This document shows positions 19,711 to 27,546 of a stretch of 64,000 nucleotides of DNA, piece after piece. This DNA comes from Acinetobacter sp. TGL-Y2. GTDB lineage: Bacteria > Pseudomonadota > Gammaproteobacteria > Pseudomonadales > Moraxellaceae. The notes under the pieces are model-generated. The model was not told the DNA's origin. It searched no databases and saw nothing but the letters and a program-made list of their open reading frames with translations. A program made the position numbers and the translations under genes. The stretch lies in assembly GCF_001612555.1 (NCBI RefSeq), contig NZ_CP015110.1, positions 1,612,001 through 1,676,000 of the forward strand, in the 5' to 3' direction. The number at the start of each line of letters is the position of its first letter. Within the stretch, counting starts at the first letter, position 1.

Positions 19711-20451
19711 ATGCAAAACCAACATCAATTCCTGTTGATTCAATTCGTTTGGCTAATCTTTGCTTTGATTGCATTACTGTATTTTTTTCCCATTCACGGG
19801 CGGATTGATCTGGATTTAATCCAGCCATGGCTTGACCATCATGGACAGTTTTACTTAAGACATCATTGGGCTTTGAATGATCTGGGGCATCGCTACGTTA
19901 AATATGTTTTGATATTGGTTTATAGTTATTTTTTCATAGCATTTCTGGCGTCATATAAGTTCCAGCGCTTTGAAAGCAATCGTTATGCATTTTTATATTT
20001 CTTTACTATGGTGGTTCTGAGCACCAGTGTGATCGGGGTGATCAAATCACAGTCAAATTATGCCTGCCCATGGGATATGATCAACAGCACATCAACATCG
20101 TATACGTGGAATGCCCACCAAATGCACGGACACTGTTTCCCCGGGGGGCATGCGTCGAGTGGATTTGCACTGTTGGTCGGTTATTTTATTTATCGAATAT
20201 CTGAGCCGAAACGGGCTTTGTTTTATTTAATCAGTTCACTGATGTTGGGTTTTGCTATGGGCTGGACACAGATGATGCGCGGTGCACATTTCTTCAGCCA
20301 TAATTTATGGACGCTTTGGCTGATTTGGCTACTCAATGTCGGGGTATATGCACTGAGCTATTCGACATTCAAACGAAGCGTTTTTGGTGTAAAAGAAAAT
20401 ACCACTAAGCATCAGGGGCAAGATTTAAGCGCGAAGGCAGACGAATCGTAA
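19711..20451 (+). CDS. PAP2-family membrane phosphatase linked to pmrCAB
   Basis: 246 aa from the ATG at 19711; an in-frame GTG two codons earlier is possible. An N-terminal membrane segment is followed by the PAP2 core: K-x6-CP in KSQSNYACPWD (a variant of KxxxxxxRP), the PSGH-like FPGGHASSGF with its catalytic His, and RGAHFFSHNLW with the second His. Several further membrane helices follow. Such enzymes remove phosphate from lipids, including lipid A or undecaprenyl diphosphate. The PmrA-type box upstream and the neighbouring pmrB suggest an envelope-charge role. Its 3' end overlaps pmrB by 47 bp, tail to tail. Confidence 0.85.
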   Translation: MQNQHQFLLIQFVWLIFALIALLYFFPIHGRIDLDLIQPWLDHHGQFYLRHHWALNDLGHRYVKYVLILVYSYFFIAFLASYKFQRFESNRYAFLYFFTMVVLSTSVIGVIKSQSNYACPWDMINSTSTSYTWNAHQMHGHCFPGGHASSGFALLVGYFIYRISEPKRALFYLISSLMLGFAMGWTQMMRGAHFFSHNLWTLWLIWLLNVGVYALSYSTFKRSVFGVKENTTKHQGQDLSAKADES

Positions 20452-21757
20452 CTTTTAAGCCGCCCAATAGCGTACTTCGATTAAATTCAAGTTCACCGCC
20501 TAAGCGCTCAGTGGCTTTATCGACGATGGATAGACCCAAGCCACTGCCTATCTCTAAGTGATGATGCATTCGGTAAAATCGTTTCTTAATTTGCTCGTAT
20601 AATTCAGGAGAAATCCCAGAGCCACTGTCTTCAATGGTAATTACGGCATGCTGATTCTCTAAAAAAGTACACACATTGATGATTCCATTGACTGGTGTGT
20701 ATTTGATGGCATTATCAATCAGATTGTAAATGATCGAATGTACGGCAGAAATTTGACTTTGAATCATTACATGTTCATGGCGTTCCATACCCAAATCGAT
20801 ATTTTTCTCGAGGGCCAAATGAATCAGTTGCTCGATACAATTGACGGCTAATTCGTCAATCTGACATGCTAAATTTTGTTCGTGATTTAAAACAAAGGCA
20901 TCTTGCTGAGCTAAGTTGAGCAATTGATTAACCAAATGTTGGATTCGAGCTAAACCTTGGTTAAGTTTAAGTAAAGAAGGATGATCAGGAACTTCCCTGA
21001 GTAAAATTTCTGTTTGTAAATTCAAGGCAGTAATTGGGGTACGTAGTTCATGTGCAGCGTCAGCGATAAATTGTTTTTGTTCACGCTGTGCGACAGAGAT
21101 ACGCTGAAATAGCTGATTCATTTCTTCAATACTGGGCACGATTTCAATGGGGTAGCTGTCGTGAGGAATCGGACTCAGCTCGTTGGGTTTGCGCTGCATC
21201 AACTCGGATTTAAAATGTTCAATGGGTTCAAAACTACGGCGAATAATGTAACTTAAGCCCCAAATTGCAAATGGCATAATGATCAAATACGGCAGAAACA
21301 TATTGATCGCCAGTTCAATCGCTAAATTTTGACGTACGGACTTTTGCTGGCTAACTTGAATTTGCAGTTTTTCTAAGGGAATAATATAGGTCTGCAGTTC
21401 GCCATGTTTGGTGCTGTGCTGATAAAACCCCCTTTCTTTTACGGGATCCACCAATAAATTCAAAGGATGAGTAAGGTGAGCACGATTCTCATACGTCCAT
21501 ACATCGACAAACAAATCCTCTTCTTTATAATGTTTTGAATGATCAAATTGGCTATTAATGGCTTCACGATTAAACTTTGCAACGCGTTCTGCCAAATTTT
21601 TCATTTGAGCATCTAATATCTCATTGGTTTCTTCTAATGCAATTCGATAGGCTGCAAAAACTAGAACACAGCCCATCAATATACTGAATAAAGACGTATA
21701 AATAATTAGCCGTTTTTTTAAAGAATACTGAGGTTTGATGATGTTTTTTGGGGTCAT
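20405..21757 (-). CDS. pmrB: Sensor histidine kinase PmrB
   Basis: 450 aa from the ATG at 21757 (MTPKNIIKPQYSLKKR); an upstream TTG was rejected. Layout: N-terminal membrane helix (about 16-38), periplasmic sensor region (about 40-160), second membrane helix, HAMP-like linker, H-box FIADAAHELRTPITAL with the phosphorylated His, N-box NLIDNAIKYTP, and G-boxes DSGSGI and GSGLGLSIV. It pairs with PmrA, starting 4 bp after the pmrA stop. It senses cations or envelope stress and raises pmrC expression; changes in this protein are a known route to colistin resistance in Acinetobacter. Confidence 0.93.
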   Translation of the reverse strand: MTPKNIIKPQYSLKKRLIIYTSLFSILMGCVLVFAAYRIALEETNEILDAQMKNLAERVAKFNREAINSQFDHSKHYKEEDLFVDVWTYENRAHLTHPLNLLVDPVKERGFYQHSTKHGELQTYIIPLEKLQIQVSQQKSVRQNLAIELAINMFLPYLIIMPFAIWGLSYIIRRSFEPIEHFKSELMQRKPNELSPIPHDSYPIEIVPSIEEMNQLFQRISVAQREQKQFIADAAHELRTPITALNLQTEILLREVPDHPSLLKLNQGLARIQHLVNQLLNLAQQDAFVLNHEQNLACQIDELAVNCIEQLIHLALEKNIDLGMERHEHVMIQSQISAVHSIIYNLIDNAIKYTPVNGIINVCTFLENQHAVITIEDSGSGISPELYEQIKKRFYRMHHHLEIGSGLGLSIVDKATERLGGELEFNRSTLLGGLKVTIRLPSRLNLAPDA

Positions 21758-21761
21758 TTTT

Positions 21762-22442
21762 TTATGAATGTCCAAGTCGATATCCTAAACCGCGGACATT
21801 TCGAATAAAGTCTTTACCTAATTTGGCCCGAATATGATGAATATAGACCTCTATGGTATTACTAGTGATATCACTGTCGAGATCATACATTTTTTCTTCT
21901 AAATTGCTTTTGGAGAAAATCTTATTGGGATGGGTCAGCAGTGGAATCAGCACCGCCCATTCACGATTAGAAAATTCAATTTGCTCTCCTTTAAATTCAG
22001 CAAGATGTAAATCTATATTCAAGCTCAAATCACCATAGCGCAAAAGCGGGTTAGCAGTGTTTACAGGAGATAAAGCGTGCTGCGTTCTTCGGATCAACGC
22101 ATGAAGACGTGCCAGCAGTTCTTCAAACGCGTAAGGCTTAACCAAATAGTCATCTGCGCCGTAATTCAATCCCTGAACACGATTTTGTAGTTGATCGCGT
22201 GCTGAAATAATCAGTACAGGCAATAAAGCATGTTGTGCTCGAATATGCTTCAACACCTGCATGCCATCCATCATGGGGAGGCCCAAATCCAGTAACACCG
22301 CGTCATAGGAGTGAGCTTTGATATATTTTAAGCCATCCAAACCATTATTCACCCAATCCACCTTAAACTGATGGTATTGCAACAAGGTTTGGGTGGACTC
22401 CGCAATCATAAAATCATCTTCAATCATGAGTATGTTTTGCAT
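21762..22442 (-). CDS. pmrA: Response regulator PmrA
   Basis: 226 aa OmpR-type regulator. The start at 22442 (MQNILMIEDDFMIAES) is chosen because it is the family start and lies 2 bp after the pmrC stop. The receiver domain has the acidic pair EDD near residue 9, the phosphoacceptor Asp in DAVLLDLGLPMMDG, and KPYAFEEL. The C-terminal winged helix has NTIEVYIHHIRAKL and RNVRGLGYRL. It activates pmrC and itself through the box at 24161-24177, and probably the PAP2 gene through 19651-19667. Confidence 0.95.
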   Translation of the reverse strand: MQNILMIEDDFMIAESTQTLLQYHQFKVDWVNNGLDGLKYIKAHSYDAVLLDLGLPMMDGMQVLKHIRAQHALLPVLIISARDQLQNRVQGLNYGADDYLVKPYAFEELLARLHALIRRTQHALSPVNTANPLLRYGDLSLNIDLHLAEFKGEQIEFSNREWAVLIPLLTHPNKIFSKSNLEEKMYDLDSDITSNTIEVYIHHIRAKLGKDFIRNVRGLGYRLGHS

Positions 22443-22444
22443 GT

Positions 22445-24112
22445 TTAAGCTCTTATCGGATTGGCTGCTTGGCACTGGCTTATATTGAGACGTTGTTGAA
22501 GCGTTTTACTGCTTATATCCAATAAACTTAACAGAGTCGGAAACAGATTGTCATGAGAAAGAACGCTATTTTTTTGTTTAACCAAACAACTGAGCTGATC
22601 AGATGCATTTTTTTTCCAAGTTTGAGAGAACCACATGAACATGGGAACATGGGTTTGTTGGCTGGGTGCAATCGCATAGGGCGAGCCATGCAAATATAAA
22701 CCATGCTCTCCAGTAGATTCACCATGATCGGACAAATACCAAAATGCCGTTTGATAATGTTGAACTTTGGCTAAATTTTGAATGATTAAGCTGAGGACAC
22801 GATCTGTATATACAATCGAATTGTCATAGCTATTTAACAATGCTTGAGTTGAACAGCTCTGAATTGACTTGGTATGACAGGCAGGTTGAAACGGCTGATA
22901 GGCAGCGGTTGTGCGTTTATAATATGCAGGCCCATGACTGCCCATTTGATGAAGTACAATTAAACGGGGCGTTAGGTCATGAGGATTTAAGTGTGCGAGA
23001 TAATTCTTTAAACTGTCGACTAAAATTTCATCAACACATTCATGCTCTGCGTTGCACCATTTTTGCTGAATGCTCGCAGGAATTTGAAATTGCTCAACAC
23101 GATCGCAGACGCCTTTACAGCCTGAATTATTGTCAATCCAAGTGACTTTATATCCAGCACGCTGTGCAATATCGAGCAATCCTTCACGACGTTTGGCTAA
23201 GTTGGCATCATAATCGATGCGGGGCATGCCAGAAAACATACAGGGAACAGAGACTGCGGTTGCAGTACCGCATGAATTGACTTGAGTAAAATTAATTATA
23301 TCCAGTTTGGATAATTCAGGATTGGTGTTTTGGGCATAACCATTGAGTGAAAAACTTTCTGCACGTGCAGTTTCACCGACCACCAAAACCATCAATTTTG
23401 GCGGTGTAGACAGCGCAATGCGTTGAATAACATGTGCGTCTTTACCGTAGTGTATAAAGGGTAAGTTTTGTTTAGGTGTTTGTTTTCGATAATAAGAGAT
23501 AGACGACGCAATCATATTCTGAGGAGAAATCATGCTTTTTAATTCACGATTTTCACGAAAAATAGTCGCATAATCCACATAATAAATAAACAGCGACCCA
23601 CCAATGAATAACAATGAACTGAGAAGTGTGATCAATTTTTTTAGCAAGATCGATGCTATCGGTTCAGATCGAATGGGGAGAATATATATTAAGATTAACG
23701 GTGCAGCCACAAAAGCCAAAATCCAGAAGATCAATTGAAACGTCAGCAGATCAAAAGCTTCTTGAGTATCTGTTTGTAGGACATTCTGAATTTGGTCAGC
23801 GTCAATCATGACCCCCAGACTGTTGACAAAGTATGCACTCAAACCACCCAAAATAATCCACATTGCCATGAAGAGTTTGGCATTAAACTGCCAATGGGTC
23901 AGCTGGAAAATCAGCAGATATAGACTGAAAATAATCAGAACAGAGGAGCCAATAAACAGGGCCGAGTGGATGCCCTCAGCTGGGGTTAAGCTGATTAAAT
24001 GCTGATAAAAGCTCACATTCAGCGCAATTGCGAGCCATGCGGCAAAGATGATATTGAAAATTCCAAGCGAAATGGCAGGACGTTTTTGAGAAAAAAAGTG
24101 AACACTAAGCAT
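22445..24112 (-). CDS. pmrC: Lipid A phosphoethanolamine transferase PmrC (EptA family)
   Basis: 555 aa. Five N-terminal membrane helices (to about residue 180) are followed by a periplasmic sulfatase-like domain. The metal/nucleophile segment VVGETARAESFSLNGY holds the catalytic Thr; WYLSDHGESTGEHG and YLHGSPYAIAP carry further metal ligands. Several Cys in the periplasmic domain (for example CGTATAVSVPC, NSGCKGVCDR) fit the disulfides of this family. It adds phosphoethanolamine to lipid A, lowering the negative charge and polymyxin binding. First gene of pmrCAB, with a PmrA-type box 50-65 bp upstream of the start. Confidence 0.95.
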   Translation of the reverse strand: MLSVHFFSQKRPAISLGIFNIIFAAWLAIALNVSFYQHLISLTPAEGIHSALFIGSSVLIIFSLYLLIFQLTHWQFNAKLFMAMWIILGGLSAYFVNSLGVMIDADQIQNVLQTDTQEAFDLLTFQLIFWILAFVAAPLILIYILPIRSEPIASILLKKLITLLSSLLFIGGSLFIYYVDYATIFRENRELKSMISPQNMIASSISYYRKQTPKQNLPFIHYGKDAHVIQRIALSTPPKLMVLVVGETARAESFSLNGYAQNTNPELSKLDIINFTQVNSCGTATAVSVPCMFSGMPRIDYDANLAKRREGLLDIAQRAGYKVTWIDNNSGCKGVCDRVEQFQIPASIQQKWCNAEHECVDEILVDSLKNYLAHLNPHDLTPRLIVLHQMGSHGPAYYKRTTAAYQPFQPACHTKSIQSCSTQALLNSYDNSIVYTDRVLSLIIQNLAKVQHYQTAFWYLSDHGESTGEHGLYLHGSPYAIAPSQQTHVPMFMWFSQTWKKNASDQLSCLVKQKNSVLSHDNLFPTLLSLLDISSKTLQQRLNISQCQAANPIRA

Positions 24113-24160
24113 GCTGTCATATATTTCTTTCTAAGTGAATACTCAATATAAATTGGAAAG

Positions 24161-24177
24161 CTTAAAAAGCACTTAAT
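24161..24177 (-). promoter_or_regulatory. PmrA-type box upstream of pmrC
   Basis: On the minus strand ATTAAG-TGCTT-TTTAAG, a direct repeat of TTAA-type half sites spaced by five bases, as in known PmrA boxes. It lies 49 bp before the pmrC start codon, a fitting position to cover the -35 region. Confidence 0.75.
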
Positions 24178-24201
24178 CAGTAGATCTCTCAAAAATTAAA
24201 C

Positions 24202-24237
24202 ACAAAAAAAAGAAAAGCGCGTTGAGCGCTTTTCTTT
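24202..24237 (-). terminator. Intrinsic terminator after the lipocalin gene
   Basis: AAAGAAAAGCGC and GCGCTTTTCTTT (perfect 12 bp) around a 5-nt loop, followed on the minus strand by a run of eight T. It insulates the lipocalin gene from the pmrC promoter. Confidence 0.9.
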
Positions 24238-24278
24238 GAATACAATATGTTTTTGAACATAATATGAGCGTGTAAGTA

Positions 24279-24757
24279 TTAGGCTGTTTTATGACCAGTA
24301 TGCACAGTATGAATTAGATCTGATAAGTCATAACCTAAACTTTGCGCATATTGCAAATATTGATTTTTAGTCTGTTCATCTAGCACGGTGTCACGGTGCA
24401 AAATCCACAAGTATTTTAAACTGGGTTCACCCACAAGCGCAGTCTGATAGTTTTCATCAATTTTCAGCACCCAGTAATCACCTTTGGTGAAGGGCACCCA
24501 GCGAAAAAACTGACTTCGAGCTTGCCGTTTGGACCATCTACCACGGTTGCTTCGCCTACGGATTCATCCAGTTGTTGATGCTCATCTAGACAGCGGTTTT
24601 GAACTTTTACATTGCCATTTTCATTTAAAGAATAATGCGCAGATACATCTGTACTGTCTTCATGTTGATGTTTCATAGGCAGGCGTGCAATTTCATACCA
24701 CGTGCCCAAATAACGATTTAAATCAAAGTTTGAAACAGTCTGAATGTGATCAGTCAT
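24279..24757 (-). pseudogene. blc: Lipocalin (Blc-like), frameshifted
   Basis: Two overlapping frames together encode one lipocalin. Frame one starts with MTDHIQTVSNFDLNRYLGTW and contains the GTWYEIARLP signature; frame two continues with VPFTKGDYWVLKID and LVGEPSLKYLWILHRD. The switch falls in a run of six A (24504-24509). One extra base there would restore VSFF-RWVPF and a protein of about 158 aa. Unlike E. coli Blc there is no signal peptide or lipobox. It may be a true frameshift, a slippage-prone tract or a sequencing error. A lone gene with its own terminator. Confidence 0.8.
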
Positions 24758-24912
24758 CTTTGAGTTCCTATAATTTTGATGGTTATAAAATTTTTAAATA
24801 TTTATAGTAATATCATCTGCTTAATCTAAATATTACATATTCTTTGTTGTGAAATATTGTCATCATTTACATTTAAATGTGCAACGCGAGCTTAGCTCAG
24901 TCTTAACTTAAG

Positions 24913-24964
24913 GTCTCAAGGTAGCCCACAGTAGGTGCATAATTGAGACATTCATACTGTGGGC
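24913..24964. other. Possible H-type pseudoknot element
   Basis: Two interleaved perfect complementarities: GTCTCAA (24913-24919) with TTGAGAC (24943-24949), and GCCCACAGTA (24924-24933) with TACTGTGGGC (24955-24964). The order 1-2-1'-2' is that of a pseudoknot. Before the IS insertion this DNA lay just after the stop codon of the minus-strand gene now ending at 25963, so the 10-bp stem may simply be that gene's terminator. It also lies 155 bp upstream of the lipocalin start. Confidence 0.4.
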
Positions 24965-24980
24965 ATTCATTGATGTGTTA

Positions 24981-25975
24981 TAGCTGCAATCTTATTTTAG
25001 GATACAATGATAAAAAATTAATTTGTTCAAGATCATGCCTAAAGTATATTCAGTGGATTTACGTGAAAAAGTCATGCAGTTTTATGAAGAAAATAATCAC
25101 AAATCATATACATGTAAAACCTTTAAAATATCTAGAACCACTTTGGATGATTGGATTCTTCTTCAAAACACCACTGGAGAATTGAAACAGCCTAAAATCA
25201 ATGCAGGTCGACCCACTAAAATCAAGGATATGGATGCTTTCAAACACTTTATTGAAACTACTGAATTTTCTCAAGTGAAAGATCTCATCCCTTTATTTGA
25301 ACAAAAGTTTGGGTATCCAATCCTTTACTCAACCCTGTTAAAAGCCATTCATAGACTTGGTTGGACACGTAAAAAAAGAGTTTTCTCTATAAGCAAGCCG
25401 ACAAAATAACAAGGGCTGTATTCAACTGGTTTCTTCCGCAATGGAAAGAGGCGTTTGGGGAAGATCAGATTCTTTATATTGATGAGTCTGGGATAAACAC
25501 CACAGATACAGCGCAATATGGTTGGTCTAAACTAGGCAGTCGTTGCGCTGCTTTAAAATTGGGTGGTCATGGTAAAAGATTAAGTATCATCAGTGCTGTG
25601 AGGTCTAATTCAGCGTATCAGTTCCTTTACCCTTTGATTTTTCAAGGTTCATGCGATCGAGCAATGTTCACGGGATGGTTGAGATATCTACTTGAAAATT
25701 TAACCAAAGATAATCAAGATAAGACCAAAAGACATCTGCTGATTCTAGATAACGCTTCGATTCATAAGAACGGAGATATCAAAAAACTAGCCAAAGACTT
25801 TAACTGTAGAATCATGTACTTGCCTGCTTACAGTCCAGATTTAAATCCAATTGAAAAAGCATGGTCAGTGCTAAAATCCAAAGTTAAAAGTATCGCTGTC
25901 CGTTTTGACAAAAACATAGAAGAAGCGCTCGATTTAGGCTTGAAGGCAATGTAGCTTAAAATTTAAATCCAGCTA
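24981..25975 (+). mobile_element. IS630-family insertion sequence, complete
   Basis: A 995-bp element with related ends: the left end begins TAGCTGCAATCTTATTTTAG and the right end is its imperfect inverse, finishing in CCAGCTA. TA dinucleotides flank both ends (24979-24980 and 25976-25977), as expected for IS630/Tc1-type insertion. It contains one two-frame DDE transposase. The insertion replaced the stop codon of the adjacent minus-strand gene. Confidence 0.85.
25035..25954 (+). CDS. IS630-family DDE transposase, two frames joined by a -1 shift
   Basis: Frame A (25035-25409) encodes the helix-turn-helix part (YSVDLREKVMQFYEEN, ending KAIHRLGWTRKKR). Frame B carries the DDE catalytic part: YIDESGINT (first Asp), LLILDNASIH (second Asp), SPDLNPIEKAW (Glu). 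A run of seven A at 25371-25377 lies just before the end of frame A; a -1 slip there joins the two frames into about 305 aa. Programmed -1 frameshifting is common in insertion sequences, including some IS630 members, so this is probably a working gene rather than a broken one. Confidence 0.82.
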
Positions 25976-26262
25976 TAAATTTTATCCCATGCATCTTTGA
26001 CGGCATGCTTTGCGTGTTCCCACTTTAAGCGAGAATCTGCTTTAAAATGATCCCATTTTGATTTTAGATCATTTTCAGAGTCTTCAAATCGAGCATCTTT
26101 GCCATACTCAGCACGTGAATTCCGTCCAAACTCATACGCTGATGAAAGATCACGATCATAGTCAATATCGGGTATGTCGCGTTTTAAATCATTATAATAT
26201 GGACGTTCAGTGTGACTGTCACGCCAATAGTTACGTGATTCTAAATGATCTGGTTGAGTCAT
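25963..26262 (-). CDS. Small hydrophilic protein of unknown function, 3' end altered by the IS
   Basis: 99 aa from the ATG at 26262 (MTQPDHLESRNYWRDS), preceded by AGGAA; upstream in-frame starts lack a ribosome site. Rich in D, E, K, R, Y and W, with a C-terminal helix (KWDHFKADSRLKWEHAKHAV). No signal peptide, no membrane segment, no family recognised. Removing the IS and one TA copy restores ...AWDKI followed by a TAA stop; the IS changes this to ...AWDKIYSWI, four extra residues. The protein is therefore probably still functional. Confidence 0.65.
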   Translation of the reverse strand: MTQPDHLESRNYWRDSHTERPYYNDLKRDIPDIDYDRDLSSAYEFGRNSRAEYGKDARFEDSENDLKSKWDHFKADSRLKWEHAKHAVKDAWDKIYSWI

Positions 26263-26575
26263 AGTCTGATTCCTTATTTTCAATGTGATTAAAGTGAAAT
26301 CCAGTCTGTTGATATTCAATCTATTCATAGATGATGACAACATCTTAAATCCACTTCACTATTTTTAAATATATAGAATCTGATTTGATCAGACACTCAT
26401 ATTAATAACAGAAATTTTGATCTCATATATTTTAGAATGTTAATATTTGTATTGGATTGAATATCATAAAATGCATTAAAGCGTAATATTCATCATTTAG
26501 GTAACACCATTTAATATTTTAATACATTTGTTTTGCTGTTCAGTCATCATTATATTGCTGAGCATCTCTTAAAAT
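26263..26575. other. AT-rich gap without recognisable features
   Basis: About 310 bp between the small hydrophilic gene (its promoter must be here) and the CinA-like pseudogene. The only local symmetry noted is TCTGA/TCAGA (near 26380). No coding frame or RNA gene was seen. Confidence 0.5.
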
Positions 26576-27069
26576 CTATTCAATGAGTTGAATGAGTCTC
26601 TTACATATAGATACATATAGAAATAGAATAAAAAATGTACCCACAGGCTTGCCTTTGGTCTCAGAACCGCCTTTTTTAAGTAAACTTGTACAGGCAATTA
26701 AAACATCTGCCTTAAATATGGGCTTACCCTGAATGACTATATTTTCAGTGGTTTGCATCGATTCGGCTGTTTATTCATCGATGTTTTTTTATCTATTTTT
26801 AATACCTATTCTTTGACCCGAAGATCATAGCAGACCAAACTGCCATACAAAATGGGGTAGTGCTAAATACCAACGTGTAATAATTCATTTATATATTTTA
26901 ATATCAATAACTTATTATTTTTATCACGTCGTATTCATGCACTACCCAAAATGGCACCTGAATACTGACTTGGCGAAAAACAATAGGCCAAGTATCCCGC
27001 AGAGGCACTTTCTATAAAAGCCACACTCAATTTTCTTTTTACAAGTCGCTTATAACAATGATCCTTCAT
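26576..27069 (-). pseudogene. CinA C-terminal-domain (nicotinamide-nucleotide amidase-like) gene, broken
   Basis: The start is ATG at 27069 with AGGAG seven bases upstream. The reading frame gives RKLSVAFIESASAGYLAYCF, then SGAIL up to the MITE. After removal of the MITE and one 8-bp duplication it continues LYGSLVCYDLRVKE, then meets a TAG (26806-26808). The frame resumes as VIQGKPIFKADVLIACTSLL and KGGSETKGKPVGTFF, ending at 26576. ESxxAG, GSLVCYD and GGSETxxKPVGT match the conserved blocks of CinA-C domains. It therefore carries a mini-element insertion plus at least one stop/frameshift. The family hydrolyses NMN (pyridine nucleotide recycling); this copy cannot. Confidence 0.7.
26856..26946. 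mobile_element. 91-bp MITE, copy 2, with 8-bp target duplication
   Basis: Same 91-bp element as at 17143 (one base different). Flanked by CAAAATGG on both sides (26848-26855 and 26947-26954), a perfect 8-bp target site duplication. It interrupts the CinA-like reading frame; deleting the element plus one repeat restores that frame locally, proof of a real insertion. Confidence 0.92.
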
Positions 27070-27168
27070 ATAAGACTCCTGATGTGTTTAAAATATCTTG
27101 TGATTTTAATCATAATATTTTTGCATCAGTTACTTAAAGCAATTTTTTGATTTTCGATTTAAAAAAAG

Positions 27169-27259
27169 GGTAGTGCTAAAAACCAACGTGTAATAATTCA
27201 TTTGTATATTTTAATATCAATAACTTATTATTTTTATCACGTCGTATTCATGCACTACC
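27169..27259. mobile_element. 91-bp MITE, copy 3, with 8-bp target duplication
   Basis: Same element, one base different from copy 1, flanked by AAAAAAAG at 27161-27168 and 27260-27267. It lies 222 bp from copy 2, in the region upstream of katE. The remaining 287 bp to katE are AT-rich with no other feature I can support, though the katE promoter must lie there. Confidence 0.92.
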
Positions 27260-27546
27260 AAAAAAAGATTACTGATAGAGAACGAAATATAACAACTTTA
27301 AATGTATTGTATGACTATATTTAATATACGCTTGTAAAAAAATCAAGTGTGATTAGGCTACGGTTAAAAAAGTGGGAGGATCAAGATTCGGGACTGTCTC
27401 ATGCATTTAAATATCAAATATTCATTTGTGCTAGCGAAAAAAATTTAAATTCATGCTGTGTTGGTATGAGTTTAAATGGCGATAAGCTAATTTAATTTTT
27501 CACCGAAAAATGTCTTAATAAATTCAATCATTTAATAGGTATATAC

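Noticed and set aside
24980..25975. IS630 element as driver of the 91-bp mini-elements
   Set aside because: Its ends (TAGCTG...) and TA duplications differ from the GGTAGTGC ends and 8-bp duplications of the mini-elements.
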